Shown here piece after piece: positions 42,868-52,912 of a stretch of 64,000 nucleotides of DNA. A program made the translations under genes and the position numbers. The stretch's first letter is position 1, and each line of letters begins with the position of its first letter. The DNA comes from Brevibacillus choshinensis (GTDB lineage: Bacteria; Bacillota; Bacilli; Brevibacillales; Brevibacillaceae): the NCBI RefSeq assembly GCF_001420695.1, contig NZ_LJJB01000010.1:1303114-1367113 (forward strand), in the 5' to 3' direction. A model generated the notes under the pieces. That model ran no database searches. It saw only the letters and a program-made list of their open reading frames with translations, and was not told the origin of the DNA.

Positions 42868-45138
42868 CTATGGCGCTACTGTAATGGATACTCGTACCGT
42901 TTTACCACCATACTGAGCCGAGATCGTAGCACTGCCCGCTGCTTTTGCTGTTATTACTCCGTTTTCCTCCACACTTGCCACGCTTGCATTGGAAGATGTC
43001 CAAGTGATTCCTTCCTCGACCTGTTCGATGGAGCCGTCGCTATACGTCGCCTTAATCTCTGGCATATAGACTTCGTCGGTCTCCAGTGCCTTGCGGGTCA
43101 CATCTGCTTGCAGCTGCTTTAATCGCGTGTCCACACTGATTCTGACGGATTTCCCTCGATACGTAGCAGTCAGTGTGGTCGTCCCAAAGCCTTTAGCGAC
43201 GATCTGTCCATCTTTATAGATCGCCACCTTGGCATCGCTTGACTTCCAATCCACTCCTGAGGTCACCACTTCATTTTCTTCCCCATAGATTGCCGCTATA
43301 TTAATAGAAGAAAAATGACCTGGCTTCAACAGAATTTTGCTCGGGCTCGCCACTAGCTTCGTGATGTTCACGTTGACTCGGATTTTTACCGTCTTGTCTC
43401 CGTACGTAGCTACGATGTACGTACTGCCCATATTCTTTGCCGTGATGACACCGTCCTGTACCTCGGCAACCTCATTATTTTGCGACTTCCAAGTAACGTC
43501 TCCTGCTGCTACGGTGCCCTTGGATTTATCGCCATACGTAGCTGTCAGCTCTACCGTCGCTGTCCCATCAGGCTTCATGGTTAATGAAGTCTTAGACGCA
43601 GCTAGCTTCGTGACGGTAATCTCTACCGGTATGGATACCGTTTTGCCTCCATACGCTCCAGAGATGGTCGTTTTCCCAAAACCTGCAGCCGTTACGACCC
43701 CGTTTTCCACGACAGCGACCTTTTTATCTTTCGTTTGCCATTCGACGTCTTTGGCAGCCACAGCTGACTTAGTGCCATTTGTCAGGTAGGCAGTAAGGGT
43801 AATGGTCCCGCTCCCATTCGGAGGCAAGGACAGTTTGCTTTGGTCTGCCTTCAGGCTACTTACAGTAACCGTTGTTGGCTCGGGATCCTCAGTGCTGGAA
43901 GAATCGGACTGTATCGCCAGATAAGCATTGACCAAGCCATACCCAAACTGGTCATCCCGCCCCGTCTTGCCCAAGTCAGTCGCTGTCTCCAGAAGGCGAT
44001 TCGTCAGCTCTTTTACACTCATGCCTGGATCACTTGCCTTGAGAAGTGCGGCTACCCCGGAGACAAGTGGTGTCGCTTGGGAGGTACCGCTCATATACGC
44101 ATATCTGCCTCCTGGATAGGTACTCAGGATGTTCTCGCCAGGGGCCGTCAGCTCAACACTAGAGCCGTAATTGGAGAAGTTGGCCAGCTTCATGTTTGCG
44201 CCTACTGCACTCACCGTAATGACACCTGGAATCGATGCAGGAACATAACGATCAGTGTTGGCCGCTTCATTGCCTGCTGCTGCCACAACCAAGGCACCTT
44301 TGTCCATTGCGTATTGGACGGCGTCTGTCAATGTTCTCGGTGCCTTCTGTCCACTTTCCAGCTCCGCTCCCAGGCTCAGGTTGATGACATCTGCGCCCAA
44401 GTCAGCCGCGTCCATGATGGCTGTCGCTACATCATACATATCGCCCTCACCTTTTCGGTCCAATGCCTTTAAAGGGAGGATTTTGACGTTTCGGTTTCCC
44501 ACCACTCCTGCAATGCCCTGTGAGTTGAGCTTGGCTGCAATAATTCCCGCGACATGTGTACCATGCCCCTCGTCATCCTTGGCATCACGGTCATTATTCA
44601 CATAGTCAATGTCATTTGCCGTATCGACTCTACCCTTTAGATCGGGGTGCGTGTAATCGACTCCGGTATCGATCACCGCAACCGTCACTGGCGAATCGCC
44701 ACTCGCCGCTTCCCATGCCGCAGGAGCTTGTATCTGATCCAAGCCCCACTGTTCTGAATAGTAAGCATCCTCGATCGATGCAGTGGCATACATGCGGATG
44801 TTGGGCTCTATGTACTCCACATTGGGGTCTGTTGCTAGTGATTGTAGTGCTTGTTCATCAGATGTCTTTTGTAGGCGGAGCAGCATGTGCTGGTCGGAGC
44901 TGTCTGCGAGAGTGGCTCCGTTGTTGGCTGCGCGCAGTTTGGTTGTTTTCTGCGAGGCTCCGTTACGGAATTTGACGATGTATTCTCCTGTTTCGTTTTT
45001 GGGAATATTTGTATATTTTGTAGTTGTATCGTCTGAAAAGGCATGGGCTGGTGTCAGCCAGGCTGGAAGGGATAGCCCGAAAAGCGTTAAGGCCAATAGA
45101 ATTTTGGTGCAACGTGATGAGGCAACGGTTTCTCTCAT
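42868..45138 (-). CDS. Secreted subtilisin-like protease with Ig-like (BIG2) repeats
   Basis: A 756-residue exported S8 protease. A signal peptide ends at TPAHA; an I9-type propeptide follows (GEYIVKFRNGASQKTTKLRA, VEYIEPNI). The catalytic triad is Asp in VAVIDTGVDYTHPD, His in DEGHGTHVAG and Ser in GTSQATPLVSG. From about residue 415 four BIG2-like modules follow, each ending with a VxVxxxxTTI-type strand (GFGKTTISGAYGGKTVSIPV, NMGSTYIVATYGDKTVKIRV, GFGTTTLTATYRGKSVRISV, AAGSATISAQYGGKTVRVSI). No SLH or LPXTG anchor is seen. A truncated copy of its 5' end lies at 54863-55108. Confidence 0.93.
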   Translation of the reverse strand: MRETVASSRCTKILLALTLFGLSLPAWLTPAHAFSDDTTTKYTNIPKNETGEYIVKFRNGASQKTTKLRAANNGATLADSSDQHMLLRLQKTSDEQALQSLATDPNVEYIEPNIRMYATASIEDAYYSEQWGLDQIQAPAAWEAASGDSPVTVAVIDTGVDYTHPDLKGRVDTANDIDYVNNDRDAKDDEGHGTHVAGIIAAKLNSQGIAGVVGNRNVKILPLKALDRKGEGDMYDVATAIMDAADLGADVINLSLGAELESGQKAPRTLTDAVQYAMDKGALVVAAAGNEAANTDRYVPASIPGVITVSAVGANMKLANFSNYGSSVELTAPGENILSTYPGGRYAYMSGTSQATPLVSGVAALLKASDPGMSVKELTNRLLETATDLGKTGRDDQFGYGLVNAYLAIQSDSSSTEDPEPTTVTVSSLKADQSKLSLPPNGSGTITLTAYLTNGTKSAVAAKDVEWQTKDKKVAVVENGVVTAAGFGKTTISGAYGGKTVSIPVEITVTKLAASKTSLTMKPDGTATVELTATYGDKSKGTVAAGDVTWKSQNNEVAEVQDGVITAKNMGSTYIVATYGDKTVKIRVNVNITKLVASPSKILLKPGHFSSINIAAIYGEENEVVTSGVDWKSSDAKVAIYKDGQIVAKGFGTTTLTATYRGKSVRISVDTRLKQLQADVTRKALETDEVYMPEIKATYSDGSIEQVEEGITWTSSNASVASVEENGVITAKAAGSATISAQYGGKTVRVSITVAP

Positions 45139-45302
45139 GTCTCCTTCTCCTTCTATTCTCTATTTTATGGTTTGCGTTCCCTTTTTCGCGGGTTTGCAAA
45201 CCGTGTATGAGCTTTAAAATTTATTCTATTTCTTACATCCATTCCATTTTAATATCAGGGATTTAGATTCGCTTTTGAAAAACAAGGGAAATGAGAAGAT
45301 AG

Positions 45303-45344
45303 AAAAGCAGGAGAGTCTCCTAATGGTAGAGACACTCCTGCTTT
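45303..45344 (-). terminator. Terminator of the 975-residue protein gene
   Basis: AAAGCAGGAG and CTCCTGCTTT form the stem around an imperfect inner repeat, with a moderate T run on minus. It lies 50 nt after the stop at 45395. Confidence 0.7.
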
Positions 45345-45394
45345 CTTTTGCATCGCGAATTCTCCAGGCTGGAAAAACTGCGGGGATTCAATTA

Positions 45395-48322
45395 TTAGGG
45401 AAACAAATCTCCCTTGTTTGTTCCCCCAACGCTTATTGTGATATCTGCCCTCGTACCAACCAGCTGGAAGGTGGAGGCATTGACTTGTACAGCGACGACT
45501 TTGACACCATTGGCACTCAAATTATCATTGAGGGCCTTCAGGACACCAGCCATATCGACCAGATCGGAATCCCATTTGAAGGTTGCCGTTTTCGTACCAT
45601 CGCTAATCGTGAATTCCCGATTGGCGCTCTTGTCTTGATTCGGTGCATCAAATGTATTTGTATCAAAGAAATACTGCCAGTCCGTCCCATACAATGTTAA
45701 TTTCTCGATTCCAGGCTGACCAAAGGTAAAGATCTTAAAGGTATTCCCTTGGTTGGATCCATCCCAGATTACAGTGGCCCCCATCGTGCGGTTCATGAGC
45801 CCATTTACTCCACCAGTGTCTAAAAAATGCTGCTGAATCTCGCTCTCTACTGCTGATCCAATGGACGCAGCAAATGTGGTGGCATACTCATTTTGCGGAA
45901 TATCCCATGTCAAATCGATATTGACCTTATTTTTGCCGTCATCAATCGTGAAATGCTTCTTACTGCCTTTAAAACTGGACGTATTCATTGCTTTGCTCAC
46001 GGCATTAATCTGCCCGGAGTAAACTGTAGAGAAATTAAACTTGTCCAGTTCTTTACTGGTAAGCGTCGGCATGACAAGAGAGTCCGTAGCGCTCTTCAGG
46101 GCAGTCACTTTTCCGTTTATATCAACTTGGGCATTCGTTATCGCCGTTGTTGCATCCTTTATAGAAGATACGGGATCTGAAGTCGGATTGATTGCTTGCC
46201 CTGCTGTTTTTGCCTGCTGCACAGCTGTTATGGCGGCGGTCACATCCTTATACACAGCCAGTGTGAGGTTTCCGCCCTTGTCGACATATGCACTTTGCGC
46301 TTGCTGAGCTTTGGTCACATCCACATCGGCGATCGCCTTCGCCAGGGCCTGCTTGGCGTTGTTCCTCTCAATGACCAACGCTTCTGTAGCTGAGTCGAGA
46401 GCGGTCAGCTTCGTGCTCAGTACAGTCTTGGCATTCGTAATAGCAGACTTGGCTGCATTCAGGTCAGCAACAGTGGATGCTGGTTCATCATGCGCAAGTT
46501 TTCCGGCGTCGACTTTCGCATTCAAATCTTGCTTGGCTGCCACTGCATCTGTATACACTACAGCCGCCTTATCTCCCAGTGCTGCCTCATAGTTGGTCAA
46601 AGAGGTAGCTGCACCTGCCAACTGTGGTTCGGCTGCTGTAATCTCAGCGCTCAAAGAGGCTCTGGCCTGCGCCAAATCCTTCAACTCCTGGGTGACAACT
46701 TTCAGTTTGTCTACCTTCTCATTCAGCACACCTTGGGCTGCAGTGATAGCATCCTTCGCATTCAGGAATTCTTCCTTGGTAGCAGACGCCTTCCCGATGA
46801 GTGTCTCTCCAGATGACTTGGCATCATTGAGCGCGTTTATGGCTTCCGTCACATCTGCATACACTTGTGCGGTATCTTTTCCGTTGGCACCCTTATAGTC
46901 GGATTGTGCGTTCACTGCCGCAGTGGTATTCACGGAAGAAATGGCATCGGTCAACGCTGTTTTTGCTTGATTCCATTCCTTCAAGGCTTGTGTGGCCGTT
47001 TTTACGTCATTTGTTTTAAGGGTTACTTCTGTTTGCGCCGATAGTACCTTGTCCCGTGCACCCTTCAGTTGTACCAATGTCGATGACGAACTTGCAAGGA
47101 ACCCGTTAGCTTCCGTCTCCGCGCTATCCAATACTGCAAGCGCTACTACCAGATTGTTGTACACGACATCGCTAACAAGACCTCCGGCCGTCAGATAGCT
47201 TGCTTTGGCGTTATCCACCTCTGTCTTGTTAAAGGATGCCATTGCTGACGAGAGATCCGCTTTTGCCTGTATCAGCTCGTTCACTAGTTGTTGGGTTGCG
47301 GCTACCAGCAAGGTTTGCTTGTCTGCCAGCAGAGCTTTTCCGTCTGTAATCGCTGTCGTTGCTGCTACTACTTCTTGTAAAGTGGCATCCGATTTGGCAT
47401 AAACGGCTTGTCCACTAGTCCGTGCAGCCTCCAGATCCGAGATTGCTTTGGCCACATCTTTGTAAACAGCCTTTTCCACATCACCTTGGACATTGGTATA
47501 AGCAGTCAAAGCCGCATTTGCTGAGGAAAGATCCAGCCCCGTAATCGTGTCATTCAACAAGGTTAGCGCTTGCGCGAGTGCAGCAGCCTCATCCTTTAGT
47601 CTCTTCGTCTCCACGTCCAGAAGATCGACTTTCGCATCCAAGGCATCCTGAGCGTTGGAGAGTACCGTAGTTGCTGAAGTTAGATCAGACAACACGGCAA
47701 TTTTGTTCGCAAGGGTTGTTTCTGCTGCCGTTTTTGCATTCTGGAGTGTCACCAAACCTGTAGTGACATCCTTATAAACAGGGTGATCCGGATTTCCTTT
47801 TGCACTCACAAAAGCTGTCTGGGAAGCTGATGCTGTGGCTACATCCACTTGAACCACGGCATTCGTTAGCCCCGTTCTCGCCGCATCCAGCTGTGTGCCA
47901 CGCAGCTCGGCGTTTCCTGGAGTCACATTTTTTGCATACTCAATACGGCTGATGCCATCCGCCCTTAAAATCGTCCCCACATTTGTGTTGCCAATCGTTA
48001 CGAGGCCCGTGGTCACGCCTCCAAAATCAATGACCGGATTAGCCGCAGTCGGTTTCAATAGATAAGAGGCATGTTGAAAGGTCGAATGAATGTTTTCCGG
48101 TTTAGGAACGATCGTGAGCGCCCCTGTCACGGTTATGGTTCCCTCCACGGTGGGAGAACCGATTACCTGAATGGTAGCAGGGGTTTTTACCTGAATTCCA
48201 CCTGTTGAAGTGGTATTGCCTTTGATGTTCAAGTCTGCATGCACGACAGATACGAATGGCTGGATCGCCAGGACAGCCAACAGACTGACAGAGAGGCTTT
48301 TTTGCAATGATTTTCTTTTCAT
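45395..48322 (-). CDS. Large secreted protein with six helical repeats
   Basis: A 975-residue exported protein with a Sec signal peptide (LAVLAIQPFVSVVHA). After a beta-rich segment (31-140), six helical repeats of about 100 residues run to about 750. They share VYKDVTxAIxxLxxAK and a closing LxxKVxxLKxxTxxL pattern, resembling FIVAR-type adhesin repeats. The C-terminal 220 residues form two beta modules with FTIDDGKNKVNIDLTWDI and FTISDGTKTATFKWDSDL. There is no SLH, LPXTG or membrane anchor. An adhesin or matrix role is inferred. It follows the 619-residue gene by 18 nt in the unit behind the c-di-GMP riboswitch. Confidence 0.83.
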   Translation of the reverse strand: MKRKSLQKSLSVSLLAVLAIQPFVSVVHADLNIKGNTTSTGGIQVKTPATIQVIGSPTVEGTITVTGALTIVPKPENIHSTFQHASYLLKPTAANPVIDFGGVTTGLVTIGNTNVGTILRADGISRIEYAKNVTPGNAELRGTQLDAARTGLTNAVVQVDVATASASQTAFVSAKGNPDHPVYKDVTTGLVTLQNAKTAAETTLANKIAVLSDLTSATTVLSNAQDALDAKVDLLDVETKRLKDEAAALAQALTLLNDTITGLDLSSANAALTAYTNVQGDVEKAVYKDVAKAISDLEAARTSGQAVYAKSDATLQEVVAATTAITDGKALLADKQTLLVAATQQLVNELIQAKADLSSAMASFNKTEVDNAKASYLTAGGLVSDVVYNNLVVALAVLDSAETEANGFLASSSSTLVQLKGARDKVLSAQTEVTLKTNDVKTATQALKEWNQAKTALTDAISSVNTTAAVNAQSDYKGANGKDTAQVYADVTEAINALNDAKSSGETLIGKASATKEEFLNAKDAITAAQGVLNEKVDKLKVVTQELKDLAQARASLSAEITAAEPQLAGAATSLTNYEAALGDKAAVVYTDAVAAKQDLNAKVDAGKLAHDEPASTVADLNAAKSAITNAKTVLSTKLTALDSATEALVIERNNAKQALAKAIADVDVTKAQQAQSAYVDKGGNLTLAVYKDVTAAITAVQQAKTAGQAINPTSDPVSSIKDATTAITNAQVDINGKVTALKSATDSLVMPTLTSKELDKFNFSTVYSGQINAVSKAMNTSSFKGSKKHFTIDDGKNKVNIDLTWDIPQNEYATTFAASIGSAVESEIQQHFLDTGGVNGLMNRTMGATVIWDGSNQGNTFKIFTFGQPGIEKLTLYGTDWQYFFDTNTFDAPNQDKSANREFTISDGTKTATFKWDSDLVDMAGVLKALNDNLSANGVKVVAVQVNASTFQLVGTRADITISVGGTNKGDLFP

Positions 48323-48340
48323 TAATTCTTTCCTCCCCGT

Positions 48341-50200
48341 CTATTCGATAATGATCGGCCCATCGATCACTACATCTTCCAACGTGATGTCACTCGATGC
48401 GCTGATCGTGAGTGTGCCTTTAATATGACAATCCTTTAATGTGAAGTTCGTCGCGGTTATCTTAACGTTTAGAAAGGTTTTCCCTGAAACCGTTTGGCCA
48501 TCTAGGCTCGATCCGAATGTTGCGGAAGGAATGGAAGGGACGGAAATGACAGGATCTGAGAAAGCAATGCCAAATTTCGGCGAAACAACATCGGCTTCTG
48601 CACCCAAGACTTTGTTCTTTGCAATAATGATTTGCAGATCATTCCCGCTATCTCGTGCAGCGTGATTTTTTGCACGTCCGGTAAAGGAAATCGTAAAAGT
48701 GGTGTCACTGATACGATCCAGCTGGATGTCCAATCCGCTTGGCAGGTTCTTCATCGTCACGTCAGCCGCTGAAAGATCCTTGGCGAGCTTGCCGTTTTCT
48801 ACCGTTACAGTTTGCTTACCATTTATACTGCCGTCATTGGCAGACGCCTCCGGAATACTCAATACCTCAAGTTGAAGAAGCGGCTGATTCCCAGATGCTT
48901 TTACATCGACTTCGATACTATCCTTTTTCCCGTCGATCGTCACCGAGATCGTAGCCGTTCCTTTACCTAAAGCTGTCACTTTCCCGGATGGATCCACGAC
49001 AGCTACCTTCTTGTTGCTAGAGGTCCATTGCACATACGTGCCTTTGACCGGATTTCCGCTTTTATCTTTCGCGATTGCTTCCAATTGGAGCGTGTCATCA
49101 TCACTCGAACCGACGACCAGGTCAGCATCGTCAGCCTGATTCACTATTTCTACGGTTTTCACATCACTGCTTATTTTGGGAATGCTAAAGGATCTGGATT
49201 TTTTCGTGATCCCTTTGTACTCTACCGACACTTTTGCATACCGAGTCGAAGTGGATGGGGATATACGCTCAAATTGGAGCAGGGCCTTATTCTTTTTATC
49301 GTCCCAGCGAAAATCGGTAATGTCTAGCTCATCGCTTCCTTCACTGTCTTCTACACGGAGGGTAAAATCTTGTCTCTGTGGTTCGGATGAAGGTGTGCCA
49401 TCCAAAAGAACGGTTGCAAGCCCATTTACGGCCGTTACACTCTTCAGCTTTGCTGGTGCTGGCAATACCTTAATATCATCGAAGGTATCCTTTTTACCGC
49501 CAATTGTGACCGTAATATCTGCTGTCCCAACGCCAACGGCTTTCACGATTCCGCCGCTGTAAATTCTTGCTACCTTTGTATTGCTGGATTTCCAGGTCTC
49601 TTTTTCTCCGGAAACGAAGTAACCATTTTCGTCGGTAGGGACCGCAACCAGCTTCAGGGTCGTATTATCCTTAGAGCCTAACGTTAATTCTCGGTTCTGG
49701 CCAACGACAAATATGGAGATAGCCTCTACCTTCGCACCTTTTTTTGCGATCGTATATTGTTCGGTCGTATGCGATTCCTCATAGACAGCTTCAATCTCTA
49801 CTTCTTGTGCCTCTTTTTTTGCTGAGATCGGTGAAAAGGAGAAGAAGGCTGTATGGGAACCTTTATCCCATTTGAAATCTCTTACGGAAAGCTTCTGTTT
49901 TTTTCCGGCATCTGTTTTTTGGGTGAATGCAAAATCTTTACTGGTTGGAGTTTTTTGCGGGGGATCTGAAAGTATCAGGGAGATTGTTCCGTTGGTAACC
50001 TTCAGAGACTCAATGGCGGCCTCTGTAGCCTCCGTGGAGTCTGAGATTTCCTCCACTGTGTCTGAGTTAGACTGAGAATTGCCTGCGGGAGCAGTTTCGG
50101 CCAAGGCCTGTGGACTGATCGAGAAGAGTAGGATGATGATTGCTAGATACATCATAGATAGCTTTTTGAGTTTGCTTGGTCCTAGAGACAATGGGCTCAC
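48341..50200 (-). CDS. Secreted BIG2-domain surface protein
   Basis: A 619-residue exported protein with an N-terminal hydrophobic signal (MYLAIIILLFSISPQALA). It alternates beta modules of a SbsC-like type (VRDFKWDKGSHTAFFSFSPI, ITDFRWDDKKNKALLQFERI) with BIG2 modules (WKSSNTKVARIYSGGIVKAV, WTSSNKKVAVVDPSGKVTAL). The C-terminus ends in a short parallel-beta stretch (NFTLKDCHIKGTLTISASSD). No anchor motif is seen. Its leader of about 720 nt contains a c-di-GMP-I riboswitch and a second hairpin. It is the first gene of a two-gene unit; a role in adhesion or biofilm is inferred. Confidence 0.82.
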   Translation of the reverse strand: MSPLSLGPSKLKKLSMMYLAIIILLFSISPQALAETAPAGNSQSNSDTVEEISDSTEATEAAIESLKVTNGTISLILSDPPQKTPTSKDFAFTQKTDAGKKQKLSVRDFKWDKGSHTAFFSFSPISAKKEAQEVEIEAVYEESHTTEQYTIAKKGAKVEAISIFVVGQNRELTLGSKDNTTLKLVAVPTDENGYFVSGEKETWKSSNTKVARIYSGGIVKAVGVGTADITVTIGGKKDTFDDIKVLPAPAKLKSVTAVNGLATVLLDGTPSSEPQRQDFTLRVEDSEGSDELDITDFRWDDKKNKALLQFERISPSTSTRYAKVSVEYKGITKKSRSFSIPKISSDVKTVEIVNQADDADLVVGSSDDDTLQLEAIAKDKSGNPVKGTYVQWTSSNKKVAVVDPSGKVTALGKGTATISVTIDGKKDSIEVDVKASGNQPLLQLEVLSIPEASANDGSINGKQTVTVENGKLAKDLSAADVTMKNLPSGLDIQLDRISDTTFTISFTGRAKNHAARDSGNDLQIIIAKNKVLGAEADVVSPKFGIAFSDPVISVPSIPSATFGSSLDGQTVSGKTFLNVKITATNFTLKDCHIKGTLTISASSDITLEDVVIDGPIIIE

Positions 50201-50667
50201 TTCCTTTCTATTAGTGGGAGATATGAAAAATAGGTAGTGTTTTACTATTGATTATTAATGTACTCTATGAATTTGGTCTTTTGCAATTATATTCTTTTAA
50301 TGAAAATGTAATGGGTTGCATAAGTATATATCGATATATAATAAGAGTACTATGAAATAGTCTACATCTGGTACAGAGCTGCTTGGAGAGATGCCAAATT
50401 TTTCGAAAATGCTTTGTTAGTATAATAGGATGTTTTGAGATTGGCTATTATCGAAAGTTAATTAATTTTGCGGCGCAAAATATTCAGTGAGCCCATTCCC
50501 CTTTCGTTCTACTACCTAAATTCTCATGTCTTTATTAAGTTCTTCTGTGGGTTTTGTATTTACAACAAAATTGGCTTTACCAATAATGTTGGCTTCTCAT
50601 GTCAAGTAAGAAAATACAAATTTTATATTATCATAATTTTCGTTATTATATGACTAATATTAATGAT
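50201..50667. other. A+T-rich leader without a gene
   Basis: No convincing gene is seen on either strand. If transcription starts above the riboswitch, this is the long 5' untranslated region of the 619-residue gene. The A+T-richness and lack of ribosome sites argue against the short frames present. Confidence 0.5.
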
Positions 50668-50715
50668 AAAAACGTGCCAAATCAGGACGGGCTAGCGCCT
50701 TTTTAGCACGTTTTT
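50668..50715 (-). terminator. Hairpin in the leader, possible second terminator
   Basis: AAAAACGTGC pairs with GCACGTTTTT (50668-50677 and 50706-50715) around a 28-nt loop, with a T run on minus. It lies downstream of the riboswitch terminator and may be a second control point. Confidence 0.65.
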
Positions 50716-50792
50716 GTATCAATTTTAACTGGCCATTTGTGTTCAATTTGATTCATTATGTTCACCGCTTGCGGCCACATTCACTTTTCGAG

Positions 50793-50922
50793 AAAAACGC
50801 AAAGGCGCGTTTTACCAAAAAAAAGCTCAGTTCTGTCGGCAACAGGCTGGCATGTTGCCTTTGATGCATCGAAGCCCCTCTAGCTTTGCGTCTCCACTTT
50901 TCAATAGATTTGCTCTTTCGAA
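50793..50922 (-). promoter_or_regulatory. Cyclic di-GMP-I riboswitch with terminator
   Basis: On minus, GAGCAAATC begins the aptamer (50915). CTATT-GAAA-AGTGG forms the tetraloop stem, followed by GACGCAAAGCTA, GGGGCTTCGATGCATC and CCAGCCTGTTGCCG (ending 50837). These match the GEMM-I consensus in order and spacing. Directly downstream AAAACGC (50813-50807) pairs with GCGTTTT (50800-50794), followed by T: an intrinsic terminator. It faces the 619- and 975-residue surface protein genes; the chemoreceptor upstream has its own terminator (50977-51010). Whether ligand turns the genes on or off cannot be read by eye. Confidence 0.92.
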
Positions 50923-50976
50923 CGGAAGTTGAGTTATATGGTTAAGGGATATCCCAACTCATATAGAAGGTGATTC

Positions 50977-51010
50977 AAAAAATCCCCACACCCTGATGTG
51001 GATGCAGGGA
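50977..51010 (-). terminator. Terminator of the chemoreceptor gene
   Basis: CCACA and TGTGG with outer TCCC/GGGA pairing (50983-51010), followed by six T on minus, 32 nt after the stop. Confidence 0.7.
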
Positions 51011-51041
51011 CATTACCATGTTAAGACAAAGCTGTAGGGAG

Positions 51042-52799
51042 TTAGTCGACCTCTACCTTAAATTTACGGGTTAAATCATGCAGATCACTTGTCATCACGG
51101 AAAATTCCTGGGCAGTTGCGTTTATCTTTTCGATCACTGCGTACTGCTTTTCCATCATAACCAGGAAATCATCAGTTGCCTCGTAGGAACGGGAAGCGAT
51201 AATCTCCACATTGGCAATGGAATTAACAATCGTTTCGCTGCCGATAGCCAATTGTTCTGTAGCTTTGGTAACACTTTCAATCTGTTTGCTTACTCCTTGG
51301 AACGCTCCGTAAATGGAACTAAAGGCTTCACCAGACCGCGTATAGAGAACCCCTTCGTTATTTATGAGTTCAGTCGCTTCTGTGACGTAATGAACAGCTA
51401 TCTCTGTATACTTTTGCACATCGATAATAAGCTTGGCAATATTTTCGGTGGCTTTAGTTGACTGAAAAGCAAGCTTCCGCACTTCATCGGCCACGACAGC
51501 AAATCCTTTCCCTGCCTCTCCAACTCGGGCGGACTCGATTTCCGCATTGAGGGCAAGAAGGTTTGTGCGAGAAGAAATCTCGGATATCGTTCCGATGATG
51601 CTGTCGATTTGCCTGGATTTGAGATGAAGATCATTGATGACATGGAAGGCTTGATCCTGTGCTTTTTTCACATCCTGCATTTGCTTCACTGCTATTTCCA
51701 TGTCTGACTTGCCCTGTTCGGAAAATGCAGTAGTCTCTTCAGAATTCCTGTACACTTCTTGTGCTTTTTCTGTAATGTTGTGTATATCGTTGTCCATTCT
51801 TTTCATCGTTGTTCCGGTATTATGCACATGGGTAACCTGTTCCTTAGCCCCATCCCTGACACGATTGATTTTCTCCATCAGTACGTGCGTATCACCCGCA
51901 ATCGAATCCATCGTTTGTCCTAGTTCAAAAGAGGATTTAGCCAGTGTATGAGAGTTTGCGTTAATCACCCGAATCATTCTGTTCAAATCAGTCACCATTT
52001 CTGAAAAAGCCCGTCCGAGTACACCTACTTCATCCTTTGTCCAAATATCAATGGATACGGTCAAGTCTCCTTGCTGCACCTTTTTAACCGTTTGAGTAAG
52101 CTGACGCAGAGGTTTGATCAACATTCTGGAGAACCAGATGCTAATGAGTGAAGTCATCACGAGGATCGCGGAAGTAATCATAATGACTGTACGTTTGTTA
52201 CCCTCAAGCATTTGATAGATAGTCGTTGCATCGAAATCTGCTCCGACAATCCCAATCATCTGTCCAGACGCATCTTTAAGAGGAACATATGTTGTGATGG
52301 TAGCACCATACTGTTCATTAACATTCAACTCTCCTACCTGTGTTTGTCCGGTAGCAAAGATATTTGTCAAATTGTCATATGTATTATGCTCAACAGTGCC
52401 CGGTAGCGAAGCGTCATTGATCTCTGACTGTTCGTATCCGTCTACAATATACATGAATTGCCCATTTTCCATTTTAGCCATCGTGTACAAATACTTTAAA
52501 CCATTGGATTTTTTAAAGAAGGTCAGCAGTTGGCGAATTTTTTCATATTCAGTCATTGCCATAATCTTGTGTTGACTCGCTTCGCTTGCAGATTCCATCT
52601 TCACTTGATTCAACACTGCTTGGAAATCAGCAGCATCAATTTGCGTGCTTACATGTTCCCCAATTGACCTCGCTTGCGCTCCAATCGAGGACATAATCAA
52701 ATCCTTAGTACTGGAATAAATGACAAAGCTGACTATCAAGCCGGTGATAATCATCAGTACACTGAAAACGATGAATATCTTTGCTTGCAAACTTTTCAT
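51042..52799 (-). CDS. Methyl-accepting chemotaxis protein
   Basis: A 585-residue transmembrane chemoreceptor. One N-terminal helix ([20 protein letters not shown]), a periplasmic-side Cache-type sensor (about 35-205), a second helix ([20 protein letters not shown]), a HAMP domain and the signalling tip [20 protein letters not shown] with [20 protein letters not shown] are all clear. The ligand is unknown. It is monocistronic. No sigma-D site was found upstream, in contrast to the flagellar genes. Confidence 0.94.
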   Translation of the reverse strand: MKSLQAKIFIVFSVLMIITGLIVSFVIYSSTKDLIMSSIGAQARSIGEHVSTQIDAADFQAVLNQVKMESASEASQHKIMAMTEYEKIRQLLTFFKKSNGLKYLYTMAKMENGQFMYIVDGYEQSEINDASLPGTVEHNTYDNLTNIFATGQTQVGELNVNEQYGATITTYVPLKDASGQMIGIVGADFDATTIYQMLEGNKRTVIMITSAILVMTSLISIWFSRMLIKPLRQLTQTVKKVQQGDLTVSIDIWTKDEVGVLGRAFSEMVTDLNRMIRVINANSHTLAKSSFELGQTMDSIAGDTHVLMEKINRVRDGAKEQVTHVHNTGTTMKRMDNDIHNITEKAQEVYRNSEETTAFSEQGKSDMEIAVKQMQDVKKAQDQAFHVINDLHLKSRQIDSIIGTISEISSRTNLLALNAEIESARVGEAGKGFAVVADEVRKLAFQSTKATENIAKLIIDVQKYTEIAVHYVTEATELINNEGVLYTRSGEAFSSIYGAFQGVSKQIESVTKATEQLAIGSETIVNSIANVEIIASRSYEATDDFLVMMEKQYAVIEKINATAQEFSVMTSDLHDLTRKFKVEVD

Positions 52800-52912
52800 A
52801 TAACTAGCTCACCATACCCCTCATATTCATTCACTTTGACAATAGAATTTATTTTATATGAAATTGAACTTTTCCAATAGAAGGAATGTTATTCTTCCTA
52901 CATATTCTTGAG

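Noticed and set aside
50468-50653. 61-codon frame on plus in the riboswitch leader
   Set aside because: Very A+T-rich, rich in Phe/Ile/Tyr/Asn, no ribosome site, antisense to a probable 5' untranslated region.
50668-50715. Hairpin considered as a second riboswitch
   Set aside because: It has only a simple stem and no conserved core I could match to a known aptamer; kept as a terminator.
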